A DNA stretch of 64,000 nucleotides from Hymenoscyphus infarciens (lineage: Eukaryota > Ascomycota > Leotiomycetes > Helotiales > Helotiaceae), in the NCBI GenBank assembly GCA_001414345.1, contig LLCB01000092.1:62001-126000 (forward strand), in the 5' to 3' direction. The notes beneath the pieces are model-generated. The model was not told the origin of the DNA, did not search any database, and was given only the letters and a program-made list of their open reading frames with translations. The first letter of the stretch is position 1; the number at the start of each line of letters is the position of its first letter. Below are positions 54,264 through 63,269 of this stretch, piece after piece. A program made the position numbers and the translations under genes.

Positions 54264-54453
54264 TATTAGTATAACTAGGTTATAAATAGGGTCTTCTTAT
54301 CCCTCTTTAAGGGATTAAAAGGTAACGTAAAAAGTAGTTATTCATTTATATATACCTATCTATAAGTATAAAGGTCTAAGTATAAATAGGTCTTATTCTA
54401 CTACCTGATTAGGTAACCGGAACCGACATATTCACCCTACAATTGTCCCGACA
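54264..54453 (-). repeat. E1 5' LTR (190 bp), best-preserved copy
   Basis: On the minus strand it begins TGTCGGGACAATTG and ends CTAGTTATACTAATA. It keeps many CA/TG pairs that are TA in the other copies, so it is the closest to the ancestral LTR. Confidence 0.9.
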
Positions 54454-54458
54454 GAATC
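54454..54458. repeat. Target-site duplication GAATC (right copy)
   Basis: Matches 21,019-21,023, 33.4 kb away. Together they define the outer limits of the nested island. Confidence 0.9.
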
Positions 54459-54801
54459 TACATGAGGAGTCACCCCACATGAAAATTGGAATAGTAGCTA
54501 GAAATAGGACGGTATTTTTCGGGGCTCGCCGTGTGAAAAGGTGTTTTCAGCTTTCTAATTCCGATAGTTGCGACCGTTGTCGAAATATTAATGACAACCT
54601 AGAATTTCATCCTGAAGTCATTTAAGTTACAAAATCACGCAGTAGTCTTTCAAGCTTCATAATTCCAACCAAGTTGATTGCTAGCTAGTCTAAAGCTTCG
54701 AACACCACAACCACATATATCCACCATTCCATTTTCTTTCCCCTCCTTCTCTGTTTTCCTCTTCACAGCATATCCTACAATCCAAACACCCAGCCCCAAA
54801 A
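54459..54801. other. Unique DNA between the nested island and a small gene
   Basis: Composition returns to normal directly after the GAATC duplication. The last 100 bp before 54,802 are pyrimidine-rich (CT tracts at 54,730-54,770), typical of filamentous fungal core promoters. No other feature seen. Confidence 0.45.
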
Positions 54802-55041
54802 ATGCTCTCCTTAACCACACCACTCCAAGAACTCAGCATGGCCTATTTCGAACAGCCTGTGTTTTTTGTAGAAGAACATCTATTCAAGGAGGTTTACCTC
54901 GAATTCCTTCAATACCGAGAACAAGACAGGGAAAAGAAGAAGCAAGAACTAGCTCAACAAGCGAAGATAGACAAAGCCGCAGATCAAGAACTCCAACGTC
55001 ATGTTCTTGAAAGGAAACCTAGTTTTATTACCAAGGCTTGA
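54802..55041 (+). CDS. Small hypothetical protein, 79 residues
   Basis: Open frame with ATG in a good fungal context (CCAAAAATG) behind a CT-rich leader. A second in-frame ATG at codon 13 could be the true start. The product has an aromatic, mildly hydrophobic N-terminal third (M-A-Y-F-E-Q-P-V-F-F-V) and a strongly charged helical segment rich in Lys, Glu and Gln (about residues 40-65), probably a short coiled coil. No signal peptide, membrane segment or known domain is recognised. It is not RIP-mutated although it starts only 350 bp from the island. It might be a real lineage-specific gene or the 5' exon of a longer one. Confidence 0.4.
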   Translation: MLSLTTPLQELSMAYFEQPVFFVEEHLFKEVYLEFLQYREQDREKKKQELAQQAKIDKAADQELQRHVLERKPSFITKA

Positions 55042-55224
55042 TATGGGGGCTATTTCTCGCTCTTCGCTCAAATGTTACCCGCCGCTTCTTATAAGTATCT
55101 CTTCATTCTATCGTAATACATTTAGTGGCACATGGCGAATACAAGGTAGGAAATTATAGCGGCAGTTATAAAAAAGCGGAAGGACTTTTTGAGATAAGCG
55201 AGGCGATTTTTTTATGAAGTTGTC

Positions 55225-55548
55225 ATGTCCTCTGGTGCTCTCACGTCTTTTGTTCTAATAGCCTATGTCACCTTCACAGAACACCGTGTTGAGAGACGTT
55301 ATTCAGAACGCTCTGCAGCCATTTCCAACCGTCGGCTTACTCCTGGGCACCCCTTTGAGTTGGAGAAAGCTAGGATGATAGCGAAGGAAGATATCTTCAA
55401 GGAGTCGAGTAAGGGGGAGAAGAAGGATGCTATTCGTGTTGCTATTATACGTCAAGCTCCTCGTGTGGTGTCTCTGTGGAAGTTGTTCGTTGCCCTGCGG
55501 ACGTTGGAACTCGGTTGTGTGGTTTCTTTTACCTGGAGGACGGGTTAG
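55225..55548 (+). CDS. Small hypothetical protein, 107 residues
   Basis: ATG-initiated frame. The product has a hydrophobic N-terminus (A-L-T-S-F-V-L-I-A-Y-V) and a charged middle with K-A-R-M-I-A-K-E-D, and ends R-V-V-S-L-W-K-L-F-V-A-L-R-T-L-E. The mixture of helical amphipathic segments looks protein-like, but I recognise no family. It could be a 3' exon or a degenerate gene, and conservation has not been tested. It is followed by a T-rich stretch (55,550-55,560). Confidence 0.3.
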   Translation: MSSGALTSFVLIAYVTFTEHRVERRYSERSAAISNRRLTPGHPFELEKARMIAKEDIFKESSKGEKKDAIRVAIIRQAPRVVSLWKLFVALRTLELGCVVSFTWRTG

Positions 55549-56665
55549 AGAATTTTTTTTCTCTCAAGATTCGCTATTCCTCGTTATTTTAAGTCTCTGA
55601 GCACCGTTAGGTTGGAGTGTTCAAGGATCTTCAGTACACCGCCTTTCGTACAGACTTGGGCGTCGATACTTTTATATCAATGAATTATTAAGACTCGGCT
55701 CTCGATATAAATCGAAACTTTTTTGCTCTAATACGCTTAACGCGATATATCGTTAGTAAGAAAAGGACGATTACCGATCTAGATCAGCTTTTTTAAGCTT
55801 GTAGCTCTGTATAGTAAAGTAAATTTTGATTATACCACGTAATCTACTCTTTTTCTATAAAGTATTCTTCGCTTATCTTAATGACTATCTCTTTTACTCT
55901 ACGGGAGTAGTTTCTAAAGAAGTAAGTCTTTACTTACTTAGAGTACTTTGCTAGTAAGGATAATTTATACTCAAAGTTAAGCTTCTAGTTTTTATTAGCT
56001 ATTAGCACAGATTTACTACTTGGCGATTATATGACTTAATATATCGATATATATCGATGTATTTTATATCCGATAAATCATTAGTTAAGTCCTCCTTGAT
56101 ACGATAATCGTCAGAGACCCTCTCGATATTCTATCAATAGTAGCAGTGCTCAAGTCTGCCCTCGTGGGTGTGCAAAGAACGACACCCGAGACTCTTCCGC
56201 TCGCCTCTTTTTTTGATACTCGAAATTACTTCAGGGGAGTCCTCCTCAGTCTGCTTCAACTCAAAGGTTGCCTTCCATTATCCAGGTTCAAGATGGATAA
56301 ACACTTCACTTTCTGGTCCAATATCCTTCTTCTTCCAAGCGAGGAAGGTGTTGTCCTTGGTCAACATGCTTCACTTTCACTGTCACTAATCATCAGTTAA
56401 TCCCATATGTTAACCAAAGGAGCCAAAGATCTCAATAGAAGTGGAGGTTGAATCTTTCAATTATCCCCAACGAGCGTGGGAGACCGATTCATATCCGCCT
56501 TTCCTCGACAAAAGCTCTCTCAACTCAAACTGTTTCTTGAGATCCACACTGGGATTCGATTGAGAAAGTTTCCTGAAAACACAGGAGTCTTGCGGGACTT
56601 GTAGCAACCCCTTCTATCCAGCCTCCCACATCCACACCGCATGTTCACACCTTCACCCCTTCACT
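55549..56665. other. Intergenic stretch with a short AT-rich, partly RIP-like relic
   Basis: About 55,660-56,145 is AT-rich with reduced CA/TG and several ATATCGAT-type palindromes (56,040-56,060), consistent with a short, partly RIP-mutated repeat. I can assign no domain or terminal repeat. 56,146-56,665 has normal composition and includes the GH28 3' UTR. An open frame at 56,146-56,400 starts at GTG and is not called. Confidence 0.4.
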
Positions 56666-58327
56666 TCAACACCCAGCCAAACCAACCACACCTCCAGGAG
56701 CTGTATACGAACAAGTCCCCTGCGCCGGAACCTCACTCCCATTCGCACTACTAGCCAACAAAACATCCTCAAGTAAGATTCCATAGCAAGGAAACACCTT
56801 ACTACAACCCACACTAGCCGTTCGATTTCCCTTTCCATCCTGCGTGTAGCCATGGAAATTCCGGAACGTGATGTTGGAGATTTGCATCTTCGAGGTCCCA
56901 GTGTAGGAGCCATTATCCCCGTTATTCTGCGTGATAGAAGGGCCAGAATTGGCGCCTGTGACGTGAAAATTTTCGAAGACGAGGTTTGTTACATTTCCCC
57001 TGTTTTTGTTTACCGTTAGTTCTAGTCCTTCCTCATCGCCGGTAAGCATAACAAGAAAAAGCAAAAGCCAGTACGAACCAACCACCGCCCCTAGGTAACC
57101 CCGCATTCTCATAACCACTCTGCGGAACACTTCCACCCATCCAGGTCTTGATATAAGCGCTATTATGCATATCCTCATTATACCGTTCGATTCTCACATC
57201 TTTGATCGTTACGTTCGTGACGGAACTGTCTTCTTGGTATTGACCCAGAGAACCTATCGCGATTCCGTTTCCGCCGTGGCAGAGGACGTTGGTGATGTAG
57301 ATGTTGTAGGAGCGGGGCTTGATTGCTACGCAGTCGTCACCTCCTTGGTAAATTAGGCCGTTGAGGGAGATGTTTTGGGCGTCCACTGTGGGGGTAGTTA
57401 GTTAAGAATTTTCGGGAAGCGGGTAAGCGAGAAGGAGAGGGGGGAAAGAGGATGGGAGATGAGAAGGACTTACTGGTGTTAAACCCATCTGTATTCTGGA
57501 CCCAATTACTTCCCCACGGTGCACGAAGTGCTGTGGAGTTATTGGTGATATTCTCGAAATGCATGTTCGTTCCATTCATAATATTCAATGCCCAGAGTGG
57601 AGAATCCTTGACATAAACTAGACTTTCAATTAGCTTCACTTTCTCTTCTCCTTCTTCACTCCCCTCCTTTGACTCTTTTCCCCCTTCCCATTTCCTTTCG
57701 GGGGAGGGGGGCGAAAGGAGTTGGGGGGGGATATCAAAACTTACAATTCTCAACCCGTACCTCACTCACATTCCAAAAATTCAACGGCATAGGTCTGCCC
57801 ACCTGCGTAACAGCTTTCTCGTCATCATACCACGCATTCCCATTCCCATTTATACCTCCCGTTCCATAACCGTTGATATGTATCCGCTCACCCGTGATGA
57901 TGAAATTCGTAGCGTGGTTTTGGAAGGCGATGGGGTAGGAATTATTTCGCCAATGGGTTAGGTTATCTGAGATCTATTGTCTCCGTCAGCTTCTTTAGGT
58001 AAGTGAGGGCAGTGGGGGAAAGAGGGCTGTTTGAAGAGGGGAAAATACAGTCCAGATACCCTTCCATTGAATCTCCACATCACAAATTACGGGGTTTAGT
58101 TTTGTGGCTATCCAGTAGTTTTGTGTGCTGGGGAAGATTACTGTTCCTCCGTTGTTACATTCCGAGAAAGCTTTGAGGATTTGAGGGGTATCATCTGTTT
58201 TGTTTCCTTTTGCTAGGACGGTACATGTTTTCCCGCTCTTCTTGGGGAGGTGAGGAGTTTGGATTTGGGCGTTTGCGAGGATGAGGGTGAGGAGGGAGGA
58301 GAGGATTGTGAAGATGGATAAATTCAT
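56666..58327 (-). CDS. Secreted GH28 exo-polygalacturonase-like enzyme
   Basis: Predicted to release galacturonic acid from chain ends of pectin outside the cell (GH28 right-handed beta-helix). Five exons on the minus strand: 58,327-58,049, 57,973-57,745, 57,617-57,474, 57,385-57,079 and 56,999-56,666, with introns of 75, 127, 88 and 79 bp. The joined product is 430 residues, normal for exo-polygalacturonases. Residues 1-20 are a signal peptide (M-N-L-S-I-F-T...A-N-A). Active-site motifs: N-T-D-G-F (from residue 211), G-G-D-D (232-235), C-H-G-G-N-G-I-A-I-G-S-L-G (from 253, the exo-type version of the GHG motif) and Y-I-K (295-297). There are many N-glycosylation sequons. Intron 4 uses the weak donor GTTCGT. 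Endo-acting or rhamnogalacturonan specificity cannot be fully excluded. Upstream lies a galacturonate-type motif. Confidence 0.88.
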
Positions 58328-58589
58328 GACGAAGGATTAAGTATGTGTTTATGATGATTGTTGTGGCAAGTATCTAGAAAGAGAGAGAAAAATACTCCGG
58401 CAGTGATATCAACGTCACGGAATCTTCATTCAGCAGCGAAGATATTCACTCAATTCAACAGCACAAGTAAGACAGAAAACAGTAGTACGGACGAATGATA
58501 GGAGCACTATTCATACTTCAGATCACCATGCTAATCTCCAGATATTCATCTGAAGAAATTCAAAATGCGTCATCCCGCCCTTGGAAAAT

Positions 58590-58595
58590 CCGGGG
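58590..58595 (+). promoter_or_regulatory. Candidate CreA/Mig1-type site
   Basis: CCGGGG fits the SYGGRG consensus of the carbon-catabolite repressor CreA, about 265 bp upstream of the GH28 start. The consensus is short, so this is suggestive only. Confidence 0.25.
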
Positions 58596-58627
58596 AAAGT
58601 AAATATCACTGTATTTCCGAGCTCTTG

Positions 58628-58636
58628 ATTGGCGGG
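58628..58636 (-). promoter_or_regulatory. Candidate galacturonate-responsive element (GaaR site)
   Basis: On the minus strand the sequence is CCCGCCAAT, an exact match to the YCCNCCAAT element described for D-galacturonic-acid-induced genes in filamentous ascomycetes. It lies about 300 bp upstream of the GH28 ATG and on its coding strand, a fitting distance and target. A 9-bp degenerate match can occur by chance. Confidence 0.5.
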
Positions 58637-59145
58637 TCGATTGTCTCGATACCCCAACTGGAAAAGGCTTTATCCATCCGATTGAAAAATGCCTTTCCAT
58701 CGCTGAAGACTCACCCGAGACGAAAACAGAGGATGAAGAAGATTGGAAAAAGATGAACATGCAATGATGAAAAATGTGGACCATGGAGAATAGAAATATT
58801 CCTCAAGTGTTCTAGAAGACGGAAAAAACCCAGCCGGGTGGCCGGATGTTACATTCATCTCCCATCTGAACAAACCCCCGGACTCACTCAATGCGGTGTC
58901 TCCCTCGAGAAGAGAGTGCATCCGACAAAGTGCATCTGTGTGGGTCCCTTTATCAATATCTCAGTCCTCAAATGTTGGTTCAGGAAAGGTCAACGGACCA
59001 ATCCTTTTCGGCGAGGGAAGAAAGGAAAAGAAGAAGAAAAAATGGGAAAAAATGGGAAAAAAGACGCAAGAACGGTGCAAGGACAAGCAAGATGTGATCC
59101 AACCCGCAGAAATGTTGGAGTTTTCTTTGCTGTATGTTCTAGGAT

Positions 59146-59175
59146 AGTACAGTACAGTACAGTACAGTACAGTAC
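59146..59175. repeat. (AGTAC)6 microsatellite
   Basis: Six perfect tandem copies of AGTAC. Each unit contains the palindrome GTAC. Confidence 0.95.
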
Positions 59176-59311
59176 ATGGAGAGAACACGAGTACTAGTAC
59201 TCGGCGTGAAGGTCTTGCCACCCTCTTCTTACTATACCCCATCCCCCATCGCTGGGAGGAGGCAGAGGTGGCAGAGGTACATGAGGGAGAAGTCTCCGAG
59301 GCAGAGGCAGA

Positions 59312-59335
59312 GGCCGTGGCCGTGGCCGTGGCCGT
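59312..59335. repeat. (GGCCGT)4 microsatellite
   Basis: Four perfect copies of GGCCGT, preceded by GAGGCA repeats at about 59,298-59,310. Confidence 0.9.
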
Positions 59336-59424
59336 GATAGCCGTTAATCTATTCTCATCGTATTCGGGTTGGATATTCGGATTCGGCATGACCAACATGC
59401 ATTCGATTTGGGTCACGTTTTTCG

Positions 59425-59598
59425 TATGGTGGCTGTTAGCGACCCTCTCGGACATTTTAGAAAATCGACTTTTTACGCCTAAATATATTATAATTCAACG
59501 TACTTTACTACTACCTTTTATACTTAATTATGCTTCAAAGTTAAGAGAATTATGTATTAAGGCTATTTAGGTATACTAAAAGTATATATATTTAATAA
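59425..59598 (+). repeat. Left terminal inverted repeat
   Basis: The first 68 bp are almost identical to the inverted right end. Similarity then falls but persists to about 59,598. The outermost bases keep GC-rich, un-RIPed sequence. Confidence 0.85.
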
Positions 59599-60299
59599 AT
59601 TATAGTGTTATTAGTACTTTAAAACTAGTATTTATATCCCTTCTAGTAATACTTTAGATAACTTAAAATCTACTTATTTAAGAAGACTAGGCTTAAAGTA
59701 TATCCTACTACTATTATCTCTCTTTATTTCCTCTTCTTCTTCTTTATTAGATTTGATATATTACTCTTAGTTATTCTATAAAAGCTAGTTAGCATCTATA
59801 TATATTATAACGTCTTATTTATACTCTTTACTATAATACTTAAGTCTATTATCTATCTCTTTCTCTACCTTAAGCGTAAGAGCTTTTATAGTATTAATAA
59901 GGTTCTTCTCTCCTACTAGTATAACTAATTCCTTTATTTAATAGACGTGCTTCTTAGTATATAATTCTATATAAAGATATAGGTAAAATCGAGTATATAG
60001 TATATTAAGTCTTAACTATATCTTATTAAAAAGGTTAAAGTCTTTATTACTAGTCTTAAGCTAACCTATCTTAATCTTATTATATACTATATAAGTATTA
60101 TTATTAAGATACTTAATATTATTATAAAAAGAGACCTCTTCTTAAAGATTCTTCTATATCTCTAGATTAGTCTTATACTTATAGTTTCTAGCGTTATCGT
60201 CTTAATAATTATATATCTCGTCTAGCTTCTCTTATAGCACTTTCTACTATTATTAATATTACTTTCGAATAGAGTATATATTATAGGTCTTAATAAACT

Positions 60300-61110
60300 C
60301 GTTAATCTAGTAGTAGATAATATCTATATAAATATATTATAAGGCGATCTAATTATACTTTAAACTATTAAAAAGACTCTTTTATTTAAGTACTTAAAAG
60401 TATCTTATCTACTAAGAAGTTTATTAATTAATTAGAGTACGCTACTATCGCTTAATACGCTGGTTTTTAGTAGAAGTACTATATACTTAGGTCTTTAATA
60501 TTCTTAAATTAAGCTTCTTTTTACGCTATAAAAGAAGATAGTATACCGCTATTAAAAGAGTCTCTATATCTTTATCTACTTATACTACTTTTAAGAAGCT
60601 ATATTTGTATACTAATCAAAGGTAGTACTTTATAACCGCGACTTAGATATAGTTAGAAAGGCTAATAAAATATTCTAATATCTTATATAAGTAGGCGTTA
60701 ATAAATCTATATATCTAGAAGCTATAGAAGAATAATTTATCATAGTCGTCGACGCTTTATATCTAATTTAGTCTCTTAATAATAAACTACTTATAAACTC
60801 TTTTAAGAATATTCTTCTTAGTCTTAGTAGATATAGATACTATCTACTAATTTAATCGAGTAATCTCTCTTTTACTAATAAAGAAGCTTAGCTTATAATA
60901 AAGGTAAATATACGTAGTATAATAGCTATATTAGGTTACTTAGCTAGATTTAAATTTATTCGTAATAGCGTTAATAAAAGTAGTATCTTACTTAAGCGTA
61001 AGAGGTTCTATTTAATAAAGTAGAAGCTTTTAACGTATTTAAAACCTTTGAAGCTATTAATTAGATATTAGTATACCTTTGAATTAATTAAGCATATATA
61101 GGATTTTCTT
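60300..61110 (-). pseudogene. Long decayed frame inside the DNA transposon, family unknown
   Basis: On the minus strand a frame of roughly 270 codons contains no stop other than TAA/TAG, and includes stretches such as V-D-D-Y-D-K-L-F-F-Y-S-F and N-A-Y-L-Y-K-I-L-E-Y. The absence of TGA stops and the element context suggest the decayed transposase or accessory protein. I do not recognise the family. Confidence 0.35.
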
Positions 61111-61831
61111 ATAAGTAAAGTCCTTATATTATAACTTTATAGCTATTTAAATAGCCTCTAGATTATTAATAATATTAAGAATTTTTATAAGAAAGTTCTA
61201 AGCCTTAAACTTATATTAAAAAGTCTTTTTACTATTAAATATTAGTATATATTTACTTTATAGTAATAGAGTAAATTTAACTTACTTTATAATTAACCTT
61301 TTAGTAGCTATTCTTTCTATTATATATATAAAAGGCTTTCCTTTTATTATATATAAATTATATAACTCCTTCTTAGCTACTACCTACTTTACTAAGCTAA
61401 TCGTTATAACTAAAAGCTATTTAAAAGAACTAGGCAGAAATATAAGAGAAATAGGAGAGAAATATAAGAGAAATGTAAGAGAAATATAATTTAGATATAA
61501 AGTTAATTAATTTAAGTATATAATTATTTTTAAACCTATAGTAAGGTGGGGTTCTAGTAGAGTTAATATAATATTAGAGTTACGTAACACGATTTTTTAG
61601 AAAGCGAGGGAAACTTCTTAATAACCTTACTTATTATAAAGCTACTTTAGAGTATTATAACAACGTCTAATTAAATACTTTTTATAAGAGAAAGTGTTTA
61701 TCTATATCTAAATAGCTCTTATTTTTAATTTAAAATAAAAGAAATAAAAGATAGATAAAACATTAATATTATTATACTAAAAGAAGAAAACTCTATTTTA
61801 AATAAATTCTAACTAAAATTAAGACTTAACG

Positions 61832-62074
61832 CTAGCGTATAAGAGGTTTAAATCGTTTAAGAGTATAAGATAATCTCTTTTCTATACTTCTACGATTAAC
61901 CTCTAGCTTACTCTTTACTACCTCGTTCTTTACTATCTTATTCTTTACTACTAGTAATACCTCTTCTAGAGCCTCGAATTTAACCAGCTTATCCTCTTCT
62001 ACTAAAGGCTCTAATTTAGTCTTCTTAATAAGTGATTTAGCCTTAGAATTTAATAAGTTTAAACCTTTAGACAA
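61832..62074 (-). pseudogene. Fragment of the transposon's own gene
   Basis: An 80-codon open stretch (Lys 19 or more, Leu- and Glu-rich, coiled-coil-like) lies inside a longer minus-strand frame that is broken only by RIP-type stops on both sides. Composition suggests the C-terminal basic tail or linker of a larger protein. No catalytic motif seen, and family unknown. Confidence 0.4.
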
Positions 62075-63095
62075 AGACGATAATTAAGTTAACCTTTTAC
62101 TAGTAGATGTCTTATAAATCGCTAGTAACAGTGACAACGCCTTCTTACTCTTTTTTAGCTTTAGTTTCTTCTCTTTAATAAACAGTAACTTCTTCTTATA
62201 AATTACTAGAAAGAAGACGTATATTACTTATTTAAGCTTATATATACTCTTAAGATTAACTACTATTATACTATTCTCTATATCTACTTCTTTAAAGACG
62301 TAGATTACTATAGGCTAAGTACTACTTATTAAGATCTTAAATTTAGCCTTTCTACTATTAAACTCCTCTTATAACACTTTCTAATATACTTTATTATACT
62401 TAGTATATATATCTAATAAATTAATAAGTTTTTATAAAAACTTATCAACTTAGTCTCTAGTACTAATTAGTATATCTTTCTTAAATTAATAAGTTATTAT
62501 AATACTTATAAAAGTAGCCTTTTTTAGAGAACGCTTATATAACTATATATAAACAGTTTAGTAGAAGGTAGCCTTCTTTTAATAGTAAAGATTAAGACTA
62601 AAGTTGTCTCTCTTTTTAAGTCGATCTTTTATAGCTTTATTCTTCTTTCTAGCTTTATTTCTTAGCTTAATAGCTTCCTTAGTATAATCTCTAAACTTTA
62701 ACAAATTAGTAGTAGAGGAGTTATTACTATTATAATCTCACTAGCGCTTATTATTAGAGAAGAAGAGTAATTTAATCGCTTTCTTACTCTTAAAGATACT
62801 CTTAAATTTTATAGTAGGTTTCTTCTAAATTCAAGGCTTTTAGAGCTTAGCTTAAGATATAGTAGTATTTTAGTTATAACTATATTTACTATAAAAGATA
62901 CTACTAATAGGCTTTTTATAGGTAAGGTAAAAAGGTATAGTAGTAATAGTATATAGAAGAGGTATATAGAAGAGAATTACAAATCTATAAGTATATAAAA
63001 GTAGCAATGAGAGAATAATAGTAGGATCTAGAATATAAGGCGTATAAGAGCAGGGACCTTAAATCGTACCTTTTCAACGACTATAACTCCTATAA

Positions 63096-63269
63096 TAATT
63101 AAGTATATATAATTTTAGTATAATTAAATAGCCTTAATATATAATTCTCTTAACTTTAAAGTATAATTAAGTATAAAAGGTGGTGGTAGAGTACTTTAAA
63201 TTATTATATATTTAGGCGTAAAAAGTCGATTTTCTAAAATGTCCGAGAGGGTCGCTAACAGCCACCATA
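63096..63269 (-). repeat. Right terminal inverted repeat
   Basis: Reverse complement of the left end, beginning at 63,269. The inner limit is approximate. Confidence 0.85.

Larger units (their letters stand above)
21024..54453 (-). mobile_element. Outer Ty1/copia element E1 with three elements inserted in it (a fourth nested deeper)
   Basis: Bounded by 190-bp LTRs (21,024-21,213 and 54,264-54,453) and a GAATC duplication. Its own DNA is in four pieces: 21,024-22,381, 30,221-31,189, 37,972-40,158 and 52,156-54,453. These are separated by a gypsy element and by copia copies E2 and E3, each with its own 5-bp duplication. Subtracting the inserts and their duplicated sites leaves about 6.8 kb, equal to E2 (6,782 bp). 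By alignment to E3, pol is on the minus strand: RNase H/RT in the first two pieces, integrase in the third, gag in the fourth. Everything is RIP-mutated, least so in the right LTR. Confidence 0.9.
58328..59424. other. GH28 upstream region and simple-repeat-rich flank of the DNA transposon
   Basis: 58,328-58,640 is the likely GH28 promoter, with two candidate transcription-factor sites listed separately. Between 58,840 and 59,424 several overlapping frames occur on both strands, but they depend on purine/pyrimidine runs and simple repeats, and the longest two run into the transposon's inverted repeat. I call none. Simple repeats: (AGTAC)6 at 59,146-59,175 and (GGCCGT)4 at 59,312-59,335. Confidence 0.5.
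59425..63269 (-). mobile_element. RIP-degraded DNA transposon with long terminal inverted repeats
   Basis: TATGGTGGCTGTTAGCGACC at 59,425 recurs inverted at the right end (to 63,269), and the match continues for about 170 bp with RIP-type and other differences. The 3,845-bp interior is AT-rich with reduced CA/TG. Minus-strand frames, ignoring TAA/TAG, run for hundreds of codons: a Lys-rich part about 61.8-62.8 kb and a Tyr/Leu/Ile-rich part about 60.3-61.1 kb. I cannot assign them to a transposase superfamily. The flanks show TA next to TGGTGG at both ends and also TTTTCG on both sides, so the duplication size is unclear. Strand is given from these frames. Confidence 0.75.

Noticed and set aside
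21024..54453. CRISPR array or satellite origin for the repeated 190-bp units
   Set aside because: The units are six LTRs in two orientations, each paired by a specific target-site duplication, not a tandem or regularly spaced array.
21024..54453. Centromere core as an explanation for the AT-rich island
   Set aside because: Nested RIPed transposons can be centromeric in fungi, but the island is only 33 kb with genes on both sides and nothing here points to kinetochore chromatin. CENP-A mapping would be needed.
54443..54625. 60-codon frame spanning the end of the E1 LTR
   Set aside because: Starts inside the LTR and crosses the target-site duplication, so it is an accidental fusion of TE and host DNA.
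56146..56400. 84-codon frame upstream of the GH28 3' end
   Set aside because: Starts at GTG, overlaps another frame and has no recognisable product.
58961..59455. 164-codon minus-strand frame with Ala/Thr/Ser runs
   Set aside because: Starts inside the transposon inverted repeat and is built from microsatellites and a Phe run from a purine tract. Composition-driven artefact.
59268..59570. 100-codon plus-strand frame with (AV)n
   Set aside because: Starts at GTG, is made of GGCCGT repeats and then reads into the transposon end.
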